This document shows, one piece after another, positions 19,523 through 31,005 of a stretch of DNA of 64,000 bases (the stretch's first letter is position 1; every line of letters begins with the position of its first letter). The notes beneath the pieces are model-generated. The model was given only the letters and a program-made list of their open reading frames with translations, searched no databases and was not told the origin of the DNA. A program made the translations under genes and the position numbers. Source of the stretch: Taxillus chinensis (taxonomy: Eukaryota > Streptophyta > Magnoliopsida > Santalales > Loranthaceae). The DNA is taken from positions 49,871,004 to 49,935,003 of the forward strand of contig CM042089.1 in NCBI GenBank assembly GCA_023512835.1. The letters are read 5' to 3'.

Positions 19523-21386
19523 TGTAATATACCACACCTAGAATAGACTAAGAGATAACTTATATATGGTTTGAGGATCTCATTTTGGTAATTGCGAGGA
19601 GAGGTATTTTGGTAATATCTAGTGTTGATTTAAAGGGTAGATTAGTCAATCTTATAACTTGGGGATTTAATAAGTTTCCATTAAATGAAAATTCAGGATT
19701 TTTCTTAATTAGGGGTATTTTGGTATTTAAGGACTTAATAAGAATCCTAATAGAAAACAAAAACTAACTTTAAGGAAATTACTTGTTGGGCAAGAAATTA
19801 GTGTTTTGATGCGATTAGAAGTCTTTTAAGATGTGGAAAGAAGCTCTATAAAGAGGGGAGGTTGTCTAGAGGTTTGGTTGTTGTTTCTTTGTCTTGGAGA
19901 GCTTTAGCCGTTTTAGTAGGCAAAGAAGGATAGAGGAGAAAGGTTGAAGCTTGAGGGTGTTTTTTAAGTTCCGGCGAGTTAGTCTGACTTCTGAAATATT
20001 TGAGGTAGGTGATTCTACCTTTCCTTATCTTTTTAGGGATTGAATGACAAATATGGTTGGCTTGATTAAGGATAGAACTTAAAATGAACAAGTTTGCATG
20101 TAACTTTGATAGGACTTAGAGTTGTGAAATTAGTCGAACAATTGTGTTGGGGCTTAGTAACTCGTTATCTGTGTAAGAGAACTTGATTGATAGAATGCCT
20201 TAAGGCTTAAAAACCCTACCTTTAGGCTTAGGGATTGAGTTAAGGTTTGGGAAGTCAATCATAGTTTATCATGCGAACTAAGCGACGCATCACTCGTATA
20301 CAAGTAGGTCAATGAATTGAACAGTGATTACACGGAATGGCACATTTGGGGTGCATGTATCAACATGCACGTGGCAGAAGTTGAATACAAGGCAAAGAGA
20401 TATGCAAGGTGTACATGTGGCGGTTCACGTGGCGATGCACGTGGTGTGTCACCAAGTGTAACTTTTTTTAGATTATTTTATTTTTCTTATATTTTTAATG
20501 AATAGAGGGTTGAAATAGCTACAAAATGGTATATTTATAGGCCAATCGGAGTTCTGTGAAAATAGTTATGATTTTTCAAAGTTTGAGGCAAAACTAGGAA
20601 AACCGCTCTACACGTGGCGATGCACGTGACAAGCATTGCTACATGATTTTTTTTTATATTTTATTTGGATATCCAGTTAAAAACCTTTCAAAACAGTAGG
20701 TATCATAAGCAAATCAGAGGTCTATAGAATTAGTTATGATTTTTCAAAGTTGGAGCAGACCGTGACCGTTTTACTAGCCTATTTTGCTTTCTTTGGTTTG
20801 CCAATGGGAATTTGACCTCGTAACCTTTAGGAGGGAACCCTAAGGATCACTTGAGGATTGTAATGTGATTTTATTTATGATAGTTGAGGTGTATGTTTGC
20901 TTTTTATATCGAGAACACGTTGTGTTGATTTGTTGTACTGATATTGTGTTTGTGTGAGATGTTTTGTTGTAATGGCTATTGTGTTTGTGGACCTATGTAC
21001 ATAGGGTATGGTTGCCGATGTGCCATGATCGCCTAGGTTTGCGATGGCTATGAGCCCGAATGAGGAGTACGCCATGATGTTGTTTTGCTCAAGGTAGCAA
21101 TTAGCTTTGAGCCCGAAAGAAGGGAAGCTTTGTTTGTGTTATTGAATTGGTAGTTGTGATTCATATATTTTGTAAATTATTGTTATAAATTTATATGTTG
21201 TATTTATTGTTCTCATTCGGATTTGACTGATGTGCTTATGTTATGGCTCAACACTACACGTGTACACTTGTACACAAAGCATGTGGTATTAGGAGTTCGT
21301 TGTTGGGTGTTGGTAAGGATTGATAGTTCACCTACTGAGCTTTGTGCTCACCCCTACTAGTTGATTTATTTTTCTTCAGGTGTTAA
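19523..21386 (+). repeat. 3' LTR of gypsy A, first part
   Basis: Starts TGTAATATACCACACC directly after the purine tract. TATA box TATAAAG at 19847-19853. Several CACGTGG G-boxes lie downstream at about 20369, 20420-20441 and 20611-20627. It stops at the Athila insertion; the last five bases GTTAA (21382-21386) are the TSD. It continues at 36169. Confidence 0.88.
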
Positions 21387-21643
21387 TGATAACGTGCGTT
21401 TATGCCGTTATCCTATGCCTTATATAGGGTGTTTTAGAGTATGTTTTGTACCTATTTGCATGTTATTTTTGACATATTTGCTCTAACCCCTAGGAAGACC
21501 CTGTTTGGTGTATAGTGGTACTTTTAAGTGTTTTTAGCAGGTTTTGGAGCAACTTTTTCCCACACACTTTGGCTAGATCACTCCATCAACTCACAAGGAA
21601 GCTATAGGAAGAAGATGGAAGCAAAATGAAGGCAAAATCAAGG

Positions 21644-21936
21644 TGCACGTGAAAAGCCTTCTCACGTGCATTCTCACGTGCAAGGATTTTATTGCATGGA
21701 TGCCTTCTACAACTCAAGAGGAAGCTTTGGAGCAAATTTGAGTCAAATTGGAGCTGCACGTGAAAAGGGTCTTCTCAGGTGCATTCTCACGTGCAAGCAT
21801 TTTTGCGCTCCAAATGATGTATTTTGTTGTTTTAATCATTTTCCTCTAAAGAACTGGGGTCAAATTTGGTGTAGTTTGAGTTTTATTTCGCCTAGAACGT
21901 CGATTAGTGTCACTAACCAAAACGACGTCGTTTTGG
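21644..21936 (+). promoter_or_regulatory. Inverted G-box modules and 20-bp palindrome in the Athila U3
   Basis: TGCACGTGA (21644-21652) faces TCACGTGCA (21662-21670). A second TGCACGTGA (21755-21763) faces TCACGTGCA (21787-21795), with a mutated copy TCAGGTGCA between. CCAAAACGACGTCGTTTTGG (21917-21936) is a perfect palindrome centred on GACGTC. All lie 60-350 bp before the TATA box, the same order as in the Tekay LTRs. Confidence 0.7.
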
Positions 21937-21997
21937 CTGCGACCACATTTATAATTAGGGCACACCTTTTGTAACCCTAATTTGGCCCACTAAAACC

Positions 21998-22006
21998 TAT
22001 AAATAG
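21998..22006 (+). promoter_or_regulatory. TATA box of the Athila LTR
   Basis: TATAAATAG in CCTATAAATAGGGG. The nested LTR copy has it at 30065-30073. The truncated 3' LTR begins just after it. Confidence 0.75.
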
Positions 22007-22910
22007 GGGTCTTTGGAGGCATTGTAAATCATCTTGAGTGGGAGAATCTGATCTGAGTTCTGAAAAGAGCTATAGCCATTGCTAAAAGATCGGATTGTCC
22101 TTGGCAAGGAGTGATTTTGGGCAGCAGACGCCGGAGTCGTTGGAGGCTCGAGTCCTGGTTCATCTTGGAGTCTTCCTTATTTGTCCTGGTACTGTAATCA
22201 TGTTCTTTCCTATGATTGTTATTATTTTTGTCATGATTATGGAGTAGTCTTGTTAGTCTAGGGGAGCAATGTAGCCCCCAATAAATTGTAGTCAGTTTGG
22301 TTATGGTTGTTTAATAAAATAGAATTCGGTTCTTGTTTAATTCATTTGCTTGAATGGAATGCCTAGTTTATGCATAATTAGGTAATCTTAGCCCTTGTCT
22401 AGGGGTGGAACACTAGTGAATTAGATTTAATATTGCATGATGGACCAAGTTTGCAACTATTAGATTGTTTATCTACCTTGATCACTTTTATTCACATGGA
22501 CCAAATGGGATAAAAGCCTTAAATCTATCTTAGCATGGACCAAATGTAAGATAGGCAGGAGATAATCAACATGAACATGAACTAGAACATAAATCAAGAA
22601 CAAGAGCCATAAACAGACTAGTACAATCGATTGGGTGGTAAATATTGTGACCCTAGATCCTTAATCACCGAAATTTATATACCAATAGCTTGCCAACATT
22701 CGATTTAATCATTTTTCGTTCAAACTATTTGTACAACAAAAATCAATTGTCCAGACATAAAATCAACTTGTTAGCTTAGTGCTTGCCGCTTAACAACATT
22801 AGCTACCTCCCCTGTGGGTTCGACAACCGGAGTCTTAATACTCCATTTTATTACTTGACCAGTGCACTTGCTCGAAAAACCTTGAGACATAATTTATGCG
22901 GGTCAAGTTT

Positions 22911-22924
22911 TTGGCGCCGTTGCG
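22911..22924 (+). other. Athila primer binding site (tRNA-Asp type)
   Basis: TTGGCGCCGTTGCG, five bases after the LTR. The common form is TGGCGCCGTTGCCGGGG. The last bases differ, near the point where copia D later inserted. Confidence 0.85.
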
Positions 22925-22958
22925 GGAGGCAAGCCAAACGTTGTTAGGACTAAGTGAC

Positions 22959-24560
22959 TGTTATTCCCAATGTGAGTTGTTGAGAGTTGGCATGCTGATT
23001 GTGTTGTCATTGTTGTCAACCTTGTGATTGCACCATATGAAAGAAAGAGGAGGTCCAGAGAAGCAGATATTATCACATGCAAAAATAGTATTTTAATGAT
23101 GTTTGGAGCTACAATCAATATTGCGTGCAGAAGGCATTATTGATCTATAGTTTATGGGGGACTCACTAGAGAAATTGGAGCACATTTGGCTCTGCACGTG
23201 AAAAGCCCATATCACGTGCAAAGGCAATTCTTGTCCAATTGCTCTGAAATTTTGAGGACATGTTTATGGCCTAATTTTGAGCCAATTGGGCTCTGCACGT
23301 GAAAAGCCCATATCACGTGCAAAGGCAATTCTTGTCCGATTGCTCTGAAATTTTGAGGACATGTTTATGACATTATTTGGAGAAACTTTTGTTCTGCACG
23401 TGAAAAAGTTTGAGACCTTCTTCTAGGTCAAAATAGCCATCTAAAGTGATATCGTGTGCAAATAGGATGATGTGTGCAGGCTTATTTTTGGCTCAGAATT
23501 TCACCATTTTTTAGGGGTGGATAGAGGACTTAAGGATCTACATCTTTGCTTTTGACTTCAAGTGAATTTGAGCTCTGTGGAGAAAGTTATGGTCAATATA
23601 CCGACATTAGCACATGCAGATCGAGTTCGCCAGGTGTATGGCCGAGATCTGTTGATTAAGGTGAGCTTGATCCAATGGTTAAGATTATTTCATTTAAATA
23701 AGTTTGATCCTATGGATAATATTATATTCAAGATTAGATCAATGGTGGAGATTTGGCTGCTGGATTAGGTTAAGAGAGAGGCTTTAACCTAGATCCAAGG
23801 GTGGAAATTAACTCAAAGAAAGAGATCAATGGTCAGGAGCTGGCCGCTGATTATATGGGGAGGAGATTAGGGTAATATGGTGATATATATACCATGATTT
23901 TCGTCCTATCTTGTGTGGGTTTTTGGAGAGATAGCTCCAGAGCAATTTTATTGATTATATTTGAGAAAAAGAGAGCTATAGTGATTGTGAATCAACTGAA
24001 GATCAAGATCCAATCACAAGGAGCGTGTTCGATCATTCAAGAGGTCGAAGGAAGAACCCTAGAGTTAAAGGGTTAGTCTACAACAACAAGAGCTTCTTAT
24101 TTTGATTTCTCACAGGTTGGTGATCAAAATCAACTTACATTTTGGTTGTTTAGTTTGTGAAATTTGAGAAATCAATTTGTTATGATTGTAAGGCTGGAAT
24201 CGGTGTGATTCGGTCATTGTTTTGATTGTGAGAAGATTGTAATTGGGTAGTGAACCCAAGGGCGAGACCCTAAACTTGTATCGAGGCAGTGAGCCTTGGG
24301 TAGTAGTGTCTTATCCTAAATCGCATAGTGAAGATTCTGTGGTTAGCAAATTGCTAATCACGCCGTGGACGTAGCTCCACACATTGTAGGGTGAACCACG
24401 TAATTGTTGTGTGCCTTGTCTTTGTTGTTTCTTTTTATTTGGCATACGAACACGAAATTGAGTTGACTAAAGAGATCATCGGGGGTAAATAAGAAAAGGG
24501 GTAAAAATTAAATTGATACACTGATTCACCCCCCCTCTCAGTGCATGTATGGGAATATCA
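22959..24560 (+). repeat. 5' LTR of copia D
   Basis: 1602 bp; the 3' copy is 1607 bp. Contains three TGCACGTGA G-box sites, a possible TATATATA box at 23884-23891 and a C/A-rich end CACCCCCCCTCTCAGTGC. The segment 24104-24340 recurs at window positions 1-228. Confidence 0.95.
23193..23402 (+). promoter_or_regulatory. Inverted G-box modules in the copia D U3
   Basis: TGCACGTGA/TCACGTGCA pairs at 23193-23201/23212-23220 and 23294-23302/23313-23321 lie in a ~100-bp direct duplication (AGCCCATATCACGTGCAAAG in both). A third, single TGCACGTGA lies at about 23396. They repeat in the 3' LTR near 31843-31970. The same module occurs in the unrelated Tekay and Athila LTRs. Confidence 0.7.
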
Positions 24561-24562
24561 AT

Positions 24563-24574
24563 TGGTATCAGAGC
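24563..24574 (+). other. Primer binding site of copia D
   Basis: TGGTATCAGAGC, two bases after the LTR; initiator tRNA-Met type. Confidence 0.9.
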
Positions 24575-24646
24575 AAGGTGAAACCTGATAGGCTTGACAG
24601 CCTGGTTTAGATCAGCACAAGAGGTGTTTGTTTTTATTCTTAGGTG

Positions 24647-26540
24647 ATGGATCTTTCTAGTATGAGTATCAGAACAGCTATACCAAGTTTTGATGGTACA
24701 AACTATCGAGAGATGGAAGGGTAGGATGTTGAAGTATCTTGCTGCTCAAGGTATTTTTGTTTCTCAAGCAATATCTACCAAGTATACATGTCGAAGAGCC
24801 CTGAAATCTGGAATGATCTTGATCGAAGAAGCTATGAGGCTGATGCTAAGGCACAACATTTTATTGTGACTGCCTTATCTGAAAATGAGTATTCAAGGGT
24901 GTTGCAGTGTGAGACAGCCTTTGATATGTGGAACAAACTGAAGAGTGTTCATGAAGGTGACACTAAGGTCATAGAGGCGAAGTTACAGGTATACAAAGCT
25001 CAATATGAAGCTTTGAAGATGACAGAATCTGATCAGTTGGAAGACTTCTTTAACAGAGTGCATGACATAATCAACCTGTGCGAGAGGGCATGGATATGAG
25101 ATTAGTGACTCCGAAATTGTAAAGAAAATTTTGAGATCATTGCCAGTGTGTACAATCCCAAGGTGTCGGCTATAGAAGAAAGTGGACAATATGAGATCAT
25201 GACATTGGATGGATTGAGAAGCACATTGGTTGCATATGAGATGAGGGTAGCAGGCTATGGTGAATCTTCCAAGAAAAAGAAAGAGGAGCCAGCGAGAGAT
25301 AGCTTTTCATGCCAAAAAGGGAAAAGCTAAACTTATCCAAGAAGATGCATCTACCAAGTGGAGATGACGATAGAGAAGAGGAGTTGCTACAGGCTTTTTG
25401 CTATCTAGAAAATTCAGAAAGAAGACAAGTCCGAAAAGCAAAGGAAAGGATAAGTCTACCGTGACATGCTTCAATTGTGGAGGCCGTGGACATTTTGCTC
25501 AAGAGTGTCCAAGTGAGAAGTTGGATACAAAGGAGAAAAATGTTAATGATGATCGATACGGAAAAAGAAGCCATATTTCAGGAAGAAGAGCAAACAAACA
25601 GCGAGAGCAAGCTGAACAAACTAAGAAACTATCTTAGTGCTTGTTTTGGATGATTCAAGTTCAAGCGAGGAGGAGGCATCGAGATGCTTATTGAAGAACA
25701 AGTATTTATGGTGTCCATGCAGCAACAGAGTCAGGAAGAAGATGAACCTTCACAAGAGGAAGACTGTGAAGAGGAAGAACTAGAGTATGACTTTGGAGAG
25801 GAACCGAATCGAGCTCGAAGAAGATTATTGAACAGAGGGCCACAATTAAATCTCTGAAGAAAGAGAAGAAAGCTGTTGAAGTTCTTTTTGATGATTCCAG
25901 TAGACTGTTGATGGAATCAAAAGTGAAGATTGAAGAGTATATCAAGACTGTAGATGATCTCACTAAAGAACTTGAATCGGGAAGATTAAATCTGAGCGGT
26001 TGGAGGCTGAGATTTGTGAGCTTAGGATGCAGTTGCAAAAGAAAGAGTCTACAAATCCCGAAAGCTCAAAAGCAAGGGAAATTAGAATTGATGATCAAGA
26101 AGCCAAAATCAAAGGCAAATGCAGTGAAACCACTAGGCAGGTGTCAAAGCAAGTTGAAAAGCCAAAGACAACTGTGAATCAGAAGAAGACTACCATTGTT
26201 AATATGAGGCAAGCCCCAGAACATGGAGTTCAAAGGATTAGAAGATTTGAAGGGTATTGTTTTAGTTGTGGGTTGCAAGGACACAAATCTGAGCAATGTA
26301 ATAGAACCCGGCAGAGCAGAGGGCGTAGGTTCAGTTTGGCTTATATCTCTCTGCTACAGGTGTGGTAAGAAGGGTCACATGGCTAGAAGATGCATGACCA
26401 TTCTACTAGGACAGATCCCAAAGGAGCAACATCAACAAGCACAGAGAAAAGTACATAATGGAGTTGATGTTAAGGTCGTGAGAACTCAGCAGGTGACAAA
26501 CATTATAAAACCTTCATCTAGCAAGATGGAGTACAGGCCA
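24647..26540 (+). pseudogene. copia D gag with three zinc knuckles
   Basis: Starts at ATG 24647 (MDLSSMSIRTAIPSFDG), then a UBN2-type copia capsid domain: NDLDRRSYEADAKAQHFIV, VHEGDTKVIEAKLQVYKAQY and further (24788-25099). A first CCHC finger CFNCGGRGHFAQEC lies near 25470-25512. An acidic, coiled-coil-like stretch follows (25640-26200). Two more fingers are CFSCGLQGHKSEQC near 26260-26301 and CYRCGKKGHMARRC near 26353-26394. Most copia gags have one finger, so this layout is unusual. Frame changes occur near 24715, 25095, 25330, 25640, 25990 and 26340. It would bind and package element RNA. Confidence 0.88.
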
Positions 26541-26939
26541 AAAGAGAAAGCTAATGTAGCTGAGGTAGCATTAAAGGCAGATAGCAATGATACGACTTGG
26601 ATACTAGACAGTGGTTGTACATCACACATGACTGGGAATAGGAAGCTTCTAAATTTATCTACGAGAAGAGAAGGTGGCACAGTCAAATTTGGTGACAATG
26701 GGTTACCGCAAATCGAGGGAAAGGAAAAGCAAAAATTAGAGGCAATCAGTTCGATCGGAAAATGTGTATCTGGTTGAAGGGTTAAGGCACGGTTGTTGAG
26801 TGTCGATCAACTATGTGATGATGGACATGATGTTATTTTTACTAACAAAAGCTGTCTAATCAAGAAGAAGGGATCGACGAGATGTGATTGCTAGAGGCAA
26901 GAGGACAGATGGAAACTTGTACCATATTCAAGGTACAAA
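26541..26939 (+). pseudogene. copia D protease
   Basis: TWILDSGCTSHMTGNRKLL at about 26596-26652 holds the copia protease active site LDSG. FGDNG follows near 26690. The region LSVDQLCDDGHDVIFT near 26797-26845 marks the domain end. A frameshift near 26740 divides it. It would process the polyprotein. It is followed directly by the pre-integrase domain. Confidence 0.88.
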
Positions 26940-27865
26940 TGAAGAGACTTGCTTGTTTTAGCAAAGCGAGATGAGAATGAGCTATGGCATAGGAGATTAG
27001 GGCACCTAAATCAGAAGAATATGAGAGCCCTAGTAACTAATCAGGCGGTGGCAGATTTGCCCGATCTCCAGAGAGATAGAGATACAGTGTGTGGCGTTTG
27101 TCAAGAAGGAAAGCAAACAAGTATAGTGCACAAACCGAAGGAGCCTGCTTACTCAAGTTCTTTGAGTCTAATACACACCGATTTATGTGGACCTATGAGA
27201 ACCAAAGGTACCAATGGCGAGAGGTACTTTATGTTATTAATTGATGACTTGATAGACCGACTACTATTATTCATCTCAAGCACAAGAGTGATGCATTCAA
27301 ATGCTTCAAGGACTACAAGAAGAGAGTAGAAAATCAGCTTGGGGTTAAAATAAAAGCATTGAGGTCAGATCATGGTAGTGAGTTCACATCTGGAGAGTTT
27401 GAGGCTTATTTGGCAAAGTATGGAATTCTCCATCAAAAATCTAGCGTCAGAACACCACAGCAAAATGGAGTGGTAGAAAGGAAAAACAGCGGTTGTGGAA
27501 ATGGCAAGAACTATGATGATAGATAATAATGTTCCACAAAGATTTTGGAAGGAGGCCACACAGGTTGCGGTATATATGCAAAACAGAACCTTGTTAAGGT
27601 CTAATTCTACCAAGACTCCATATGAATTATGGTATGGGTATAAAGCAACAAGTGAAACACTTGAGTGTTTGGAAGCCCATGTTATATCAAGAGGAAGGAT
27701 CCTATCGGCAAGTTTGATAAGAAAGCCGATAAAGGGATGTTTTTGGGTTACTCTTACACCAGCAAAGCATACAAGGTTTATAATTATAGGTTACAGAAGT
27801 TGGTTGAGAGTTGTGATGTGAAGGTTGTGGAGATACAGAACTCGAAGAGACCACAACAATAAAGG
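26940..27865 (+). pseudogene. copia D integrase
   Basis: The pre-integrase/HHCC region reads ELWHRRLGHLNQKNMRALV (26974-27030) with CGVCQEGKQ (27092-27118). The catalytic core follows: HTDLCGP (first Asp, 27174-27194), SDHGSEF-like near 27366-27385 (second Asp) and QQNGVVERKNS (Glu, 27460-27490). Then come the PQRFWKEA and FLGYSYTSKAYKVYN segments (27530-27790). Frame changes occur near 27290, 27480 and 27680. Integrase inserts element cDNA. The protein would be about the normal length if uninterrupted. Confidence 0.9.
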
Positions 27866-28930
27866 TTGATGATCCACTAGGAGAAGAAGCGGAGTCTACC
27901 ATGACTACTACCAATCAAGATAAGGAAGTGGCAGGCTTAGGCGGTGATAGTGATTCGAGACGAAGGCGATACTACGGAATCACGATCTACTAGAAGAAAG
28001 AAGAGTTCAGCGAACTCTCAAGTGGTAGAGGCTGGTAGAACACAAATCATTGGTGATGCCAATGCACCGGTGAGAACAAGAAGACAAATTCAAGCTACGA
28101 CTTTAATATCACAAGTTGAGCCTACATCTGTTGGAGAGGCTCAAGATGATCCTTTTTGGATCAAAGCTATGGATGAGGAGCTCGATCAAATTGAGAAAAA
28201 CAACACATGGGAGCTAGTGGAAAGACCTAAGAACAAAAATGTGATTGGCCGCAAATGGGTCTACGAAACAAAATGAATGAGGATGGCAAAATCATTCGAA
28301 ATAAAGCACGACTAGTCCGTAAAGGTTATTCACAGGTGGAAGGAGTTGACTTTGATGAAACTTTTGCCCCCGTTGCAAGGCTAGAAAGTGTTCGAATGTT
28401 TTTGGCACTTGCCGCACATCTAAAATATAAGATTTTTCGGATGGATGTGAAGTCAGCCTTCTTGAATGGAGATCTTGAAGAAGAAGTTTATATGGAACAG
28501 CCGGATGGTTTCATACTTGGAGATGATGAAACCAAGGTATGCAGGTTGAAGAAAGCTACGTATGGCTTGAAACAGGCACCACGAGCTTGGTATTCAAGGC
28601 TGGATAAGTATCTTGGAAGACTTCGGTTCAAGAAAGGAACAGGTGGACAGCAACTTGTATATCGGGAAGAGTGATAGAGGCCAGCTAGTAATCATTGTAT
28701 ATGTGGATGATATAATATTTGCCAGGTGACGGTGAAGATATGTGCAAGCAGTTTTCGAATTAATGCGAGCAGAATTTGAGATGTCTATGATAGGAGAGCT
28801 ATCATACTTTTTGGGTCTGCAAGTTGAACAGAGAAAGAATGGCATATTCTTATCACCAGGCAAAGTACACTAGAGACATGCTGATGAAGTTTGGAATGGG
28901 TGATTGTAAGCCCATTTCTACCCCTATGGA
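27866..28930 (+). pseudogene. copia D reverse transcriptase
   Basis: After a Ser/Thr-rich linker, RT begins with DPFWIKAMDEELDQIEKNNT (28147-28206) and GRKWVYETK. It continues [20 protein letters not shown] (28356-28415), [20 protein letters not shown] (28441-28500) and [11 protein letters not shown] (28561-28593). The catalytic YVDD is at 28700-28711 with both Asp present. The segment to YFLGLQVEQ (about 28807-28832) completes the palm. Frame changes occur near 28270, 28650, 28720 and 28860. This is the enzyme that makes element cDNA. Confidence 0.92.
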
Positions 28931-29553
28931 GGTAGGCGTCGATTTCTAAGGATGAAGATGGTCCAAGTGTGGAACAGAAGCTCCATAGGAGCATGATCGG
29001 TAGTTTATTATACTTGACAGCCACACGACCAGATATTATGCGGGCAGTTTGTCTTGTGGCACGATATCAAGCTAATCCAAAAGAGTCACATATGACTGCG
29101 GTGAAGCGATTCTCGAGATATGTGAAGGGGACCAGTGATTATGGGCTTTGGTATCCAGAAAATGCAGATTTGACTTTGGTTGCTTACGGTGATGCGATTG
29201 GGCAGGTATGAGAGATGATAGAAAGTCCACCTCCAGGTGGAGCATTCTTTTTGGGCAACGAGATGTGTTTCCTGGCTCGAAGAAACAGGAGAGTGTGTCT
29301 TTGAGTACTACAGAGGCGGAATATATAGCAGTAGCTTCGGCATGCACTCAGGTAATCTGGATGAAGAGACGACTTAGAGACTTGATTAAGGGAGTTACGA
29401 GCACAACCGTGATAAAATGTGACAATCAAAGTGCCATAAATCGAGTAAGAATAGTGTTCATCATTCCAGGTGTAAGCACATCGACATCAGGTATCATTTT
29501 TCGAGAGAAAAAGTGGAGAGGAAGATTATTCAATTGGACACTACTTGTCTTGT
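28931..29553 (+). pseudogene. copia D RNase H, first part
   Basis: MIGSLLYLTATRPDIMRAV near 28994-29050 marks the RT-RNase H junction. RNase H follows with the DRKSTS segment near 29209-29230, then LSTTEAEYIAVASACTQVIW (29300-29360, catalytic Glu). CDNQSAI lies near 29420-29440 and the GVSTSTSG-like remnant of the usual KHIDIRYH lies near 29470-29490. The normal first strand (YGDAIGQ...) shows a deletion or shift near 29195-29215. The frame ends in the inserted Athila LTR and resumes after 31005. Confidence 0.88.
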
Positions 29554-31005
29554 ATATGTGTTTTTGAGCTGTTTTGGGCAGGTTTTTGGATGATTTCTTC
29601 TCTAGTCATCAGCTAGACTACTCTATCTCCTAAAGAGGGAGCTTGTGGCAACTTATGATCTCAAAAGGAGGCATTTTGAAGGCTACAAGCGACAAGGCTG
29701 CAAGAGACCATTTGGAGGTGCCCGTGAAAATGACCTTTTTCACGGGCAAGGATATTTTTGCATGGAAGGCTTCTATCCGATGTGATAAAGTCTTTGGGTG
29801 AAGTTTTTGAGCAAATGGAGCTGCACGTGAAAAGGGTCTTCTCACGTGCATTCTCACGTGCAAGCATTTTGGCGCTCCAAATGATGTATTTTGTTGTTTT
29901 AATCATTTTCCTCTAAAGAACCGGGGTCAAATTTGGTGTAGTTTGAGTTTTATTTCGCTTAGAACGTCGATTAGTGTCACTAACCAAAACGACGTCGTTT
30001 TTGTTGCGACCACATTTATAATTAGGGCATACCTTTTGTAACCCTAATTTGGCCCACTAAAACCTATAAATAGGGGTCTTTTGGAGGCATTGTAAATCAT
30101 CTTGAGTGGGAGAATCTGATCTGAGTTCTGAAAAGAGCTATAGCCATTGCTAAAAGATCGGGTTATCCTTGGCAAGGAGTGAGTTTGGGCGCAGACGCCG
30201 GAGTCTTTGGAGGCTGGAGTCCTGGTTCATCTTGGGGTCTTCCTTTATTGTCCTGGAACCGTAATCATGTTCTTTCTTATGATTGTTGTTGTTTTTATCA
30301 TGATTATGGAGTAGTCTTGTTAGTCTAGGGGAGCAATGTAGCCCCCAATAAATTGTAGTCGGTTTGGTTATGGTTGTTCAATAAAATAGAATTCAGTTCT
30401 TGTTTAATTCACTTGCTTGAATGGAAATGCCTAGTTTATGCATGATTAGGTAATCTTAGCCCTTGTCTAGGGTGGAACACTAGTGAATTAGATTTAATAT
30501 TGCATGATGGACCAAGTCCGCAACTATTAGATTGTTTGTCTACCTTGATCACTTTTATTCGCATGGACCAAATGGGATAAAAGCCTTAAATCTATCTTAG
30601 CATGGACCAAATGTAAGATAGGTAGGAGATAATCAACATGAACTTGAACTAGAACATAAATAAGAGCCATAACCAGATTAGTACAATCGATTGGGTGGTA
30701 AACATTGTGACCCTAGATGTCTATACCAACCGCTTGCCAACATTCTGATTTAATATCTTTTTGTTCAAAATATTTGCACAACAAACATCAATTGTCCAGA
30801 CATAAAATCAACTTGTTAGCTTAGTGCTTGCTGCTTAACAGCATTAGCTACCTCCCTGTGGGTTCGACAACCGGAGTCTTAATACTCCATTTTATTACTT
30901 GACCAGTGCACTTGCTGCAAAACCTTCAGACATAATTTATGCGGGTCAATAATTTAGAGAAGAAATCATCCAAAAACCTGCCCAAAACAGCTCAAAAACA
31001 CATAT
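29554..31005 (+). mobile_element. Aberrant Athila LTR bounded by perfect 50-bp inverted repeats
   Basis: The body (about 29561-30948) is an LTR of the Athila family, ending GCGGGTCA, with TATA at 30065 and the ACGTC motif at 29984. It lacks the first ~130 bp (TGATAACG...). After the LTR end and ATAATTT the sequence carries an exact reverse complement (30956-31005) of its own left edge (29554-29603). Instead of a 5-bp TSD, ATTCAATTGGAC (29528-29539) and ATTCAGTTGGAC (31004-31015) flank it, with 14 extra bases on the left. An abnormal insertion or repair event is likely. Confidence 0.85.

Larger units (their letters stand above)
21387..22905 (+). repeat. 5' LTR of the Athila element
   Basis: 1519 bp from TGATAACGTGCG to GCGGGTCA. 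TATA box at 21998-22006, G-box pairs and a perfect 20-bp palindrome upstream. Its second half is repeated at 30062-30948 and 35267-36163. Confidence 0.93.

Noticed and set aside
29554..31005. DNA transposon or MITE with 50-bp terminal inverted repeats
   Set aside because: The interior is an Athila LTR, there is no transposase, and the flanking repeats are not a standard TSD. The inverted end is better explained as a rearrangement.
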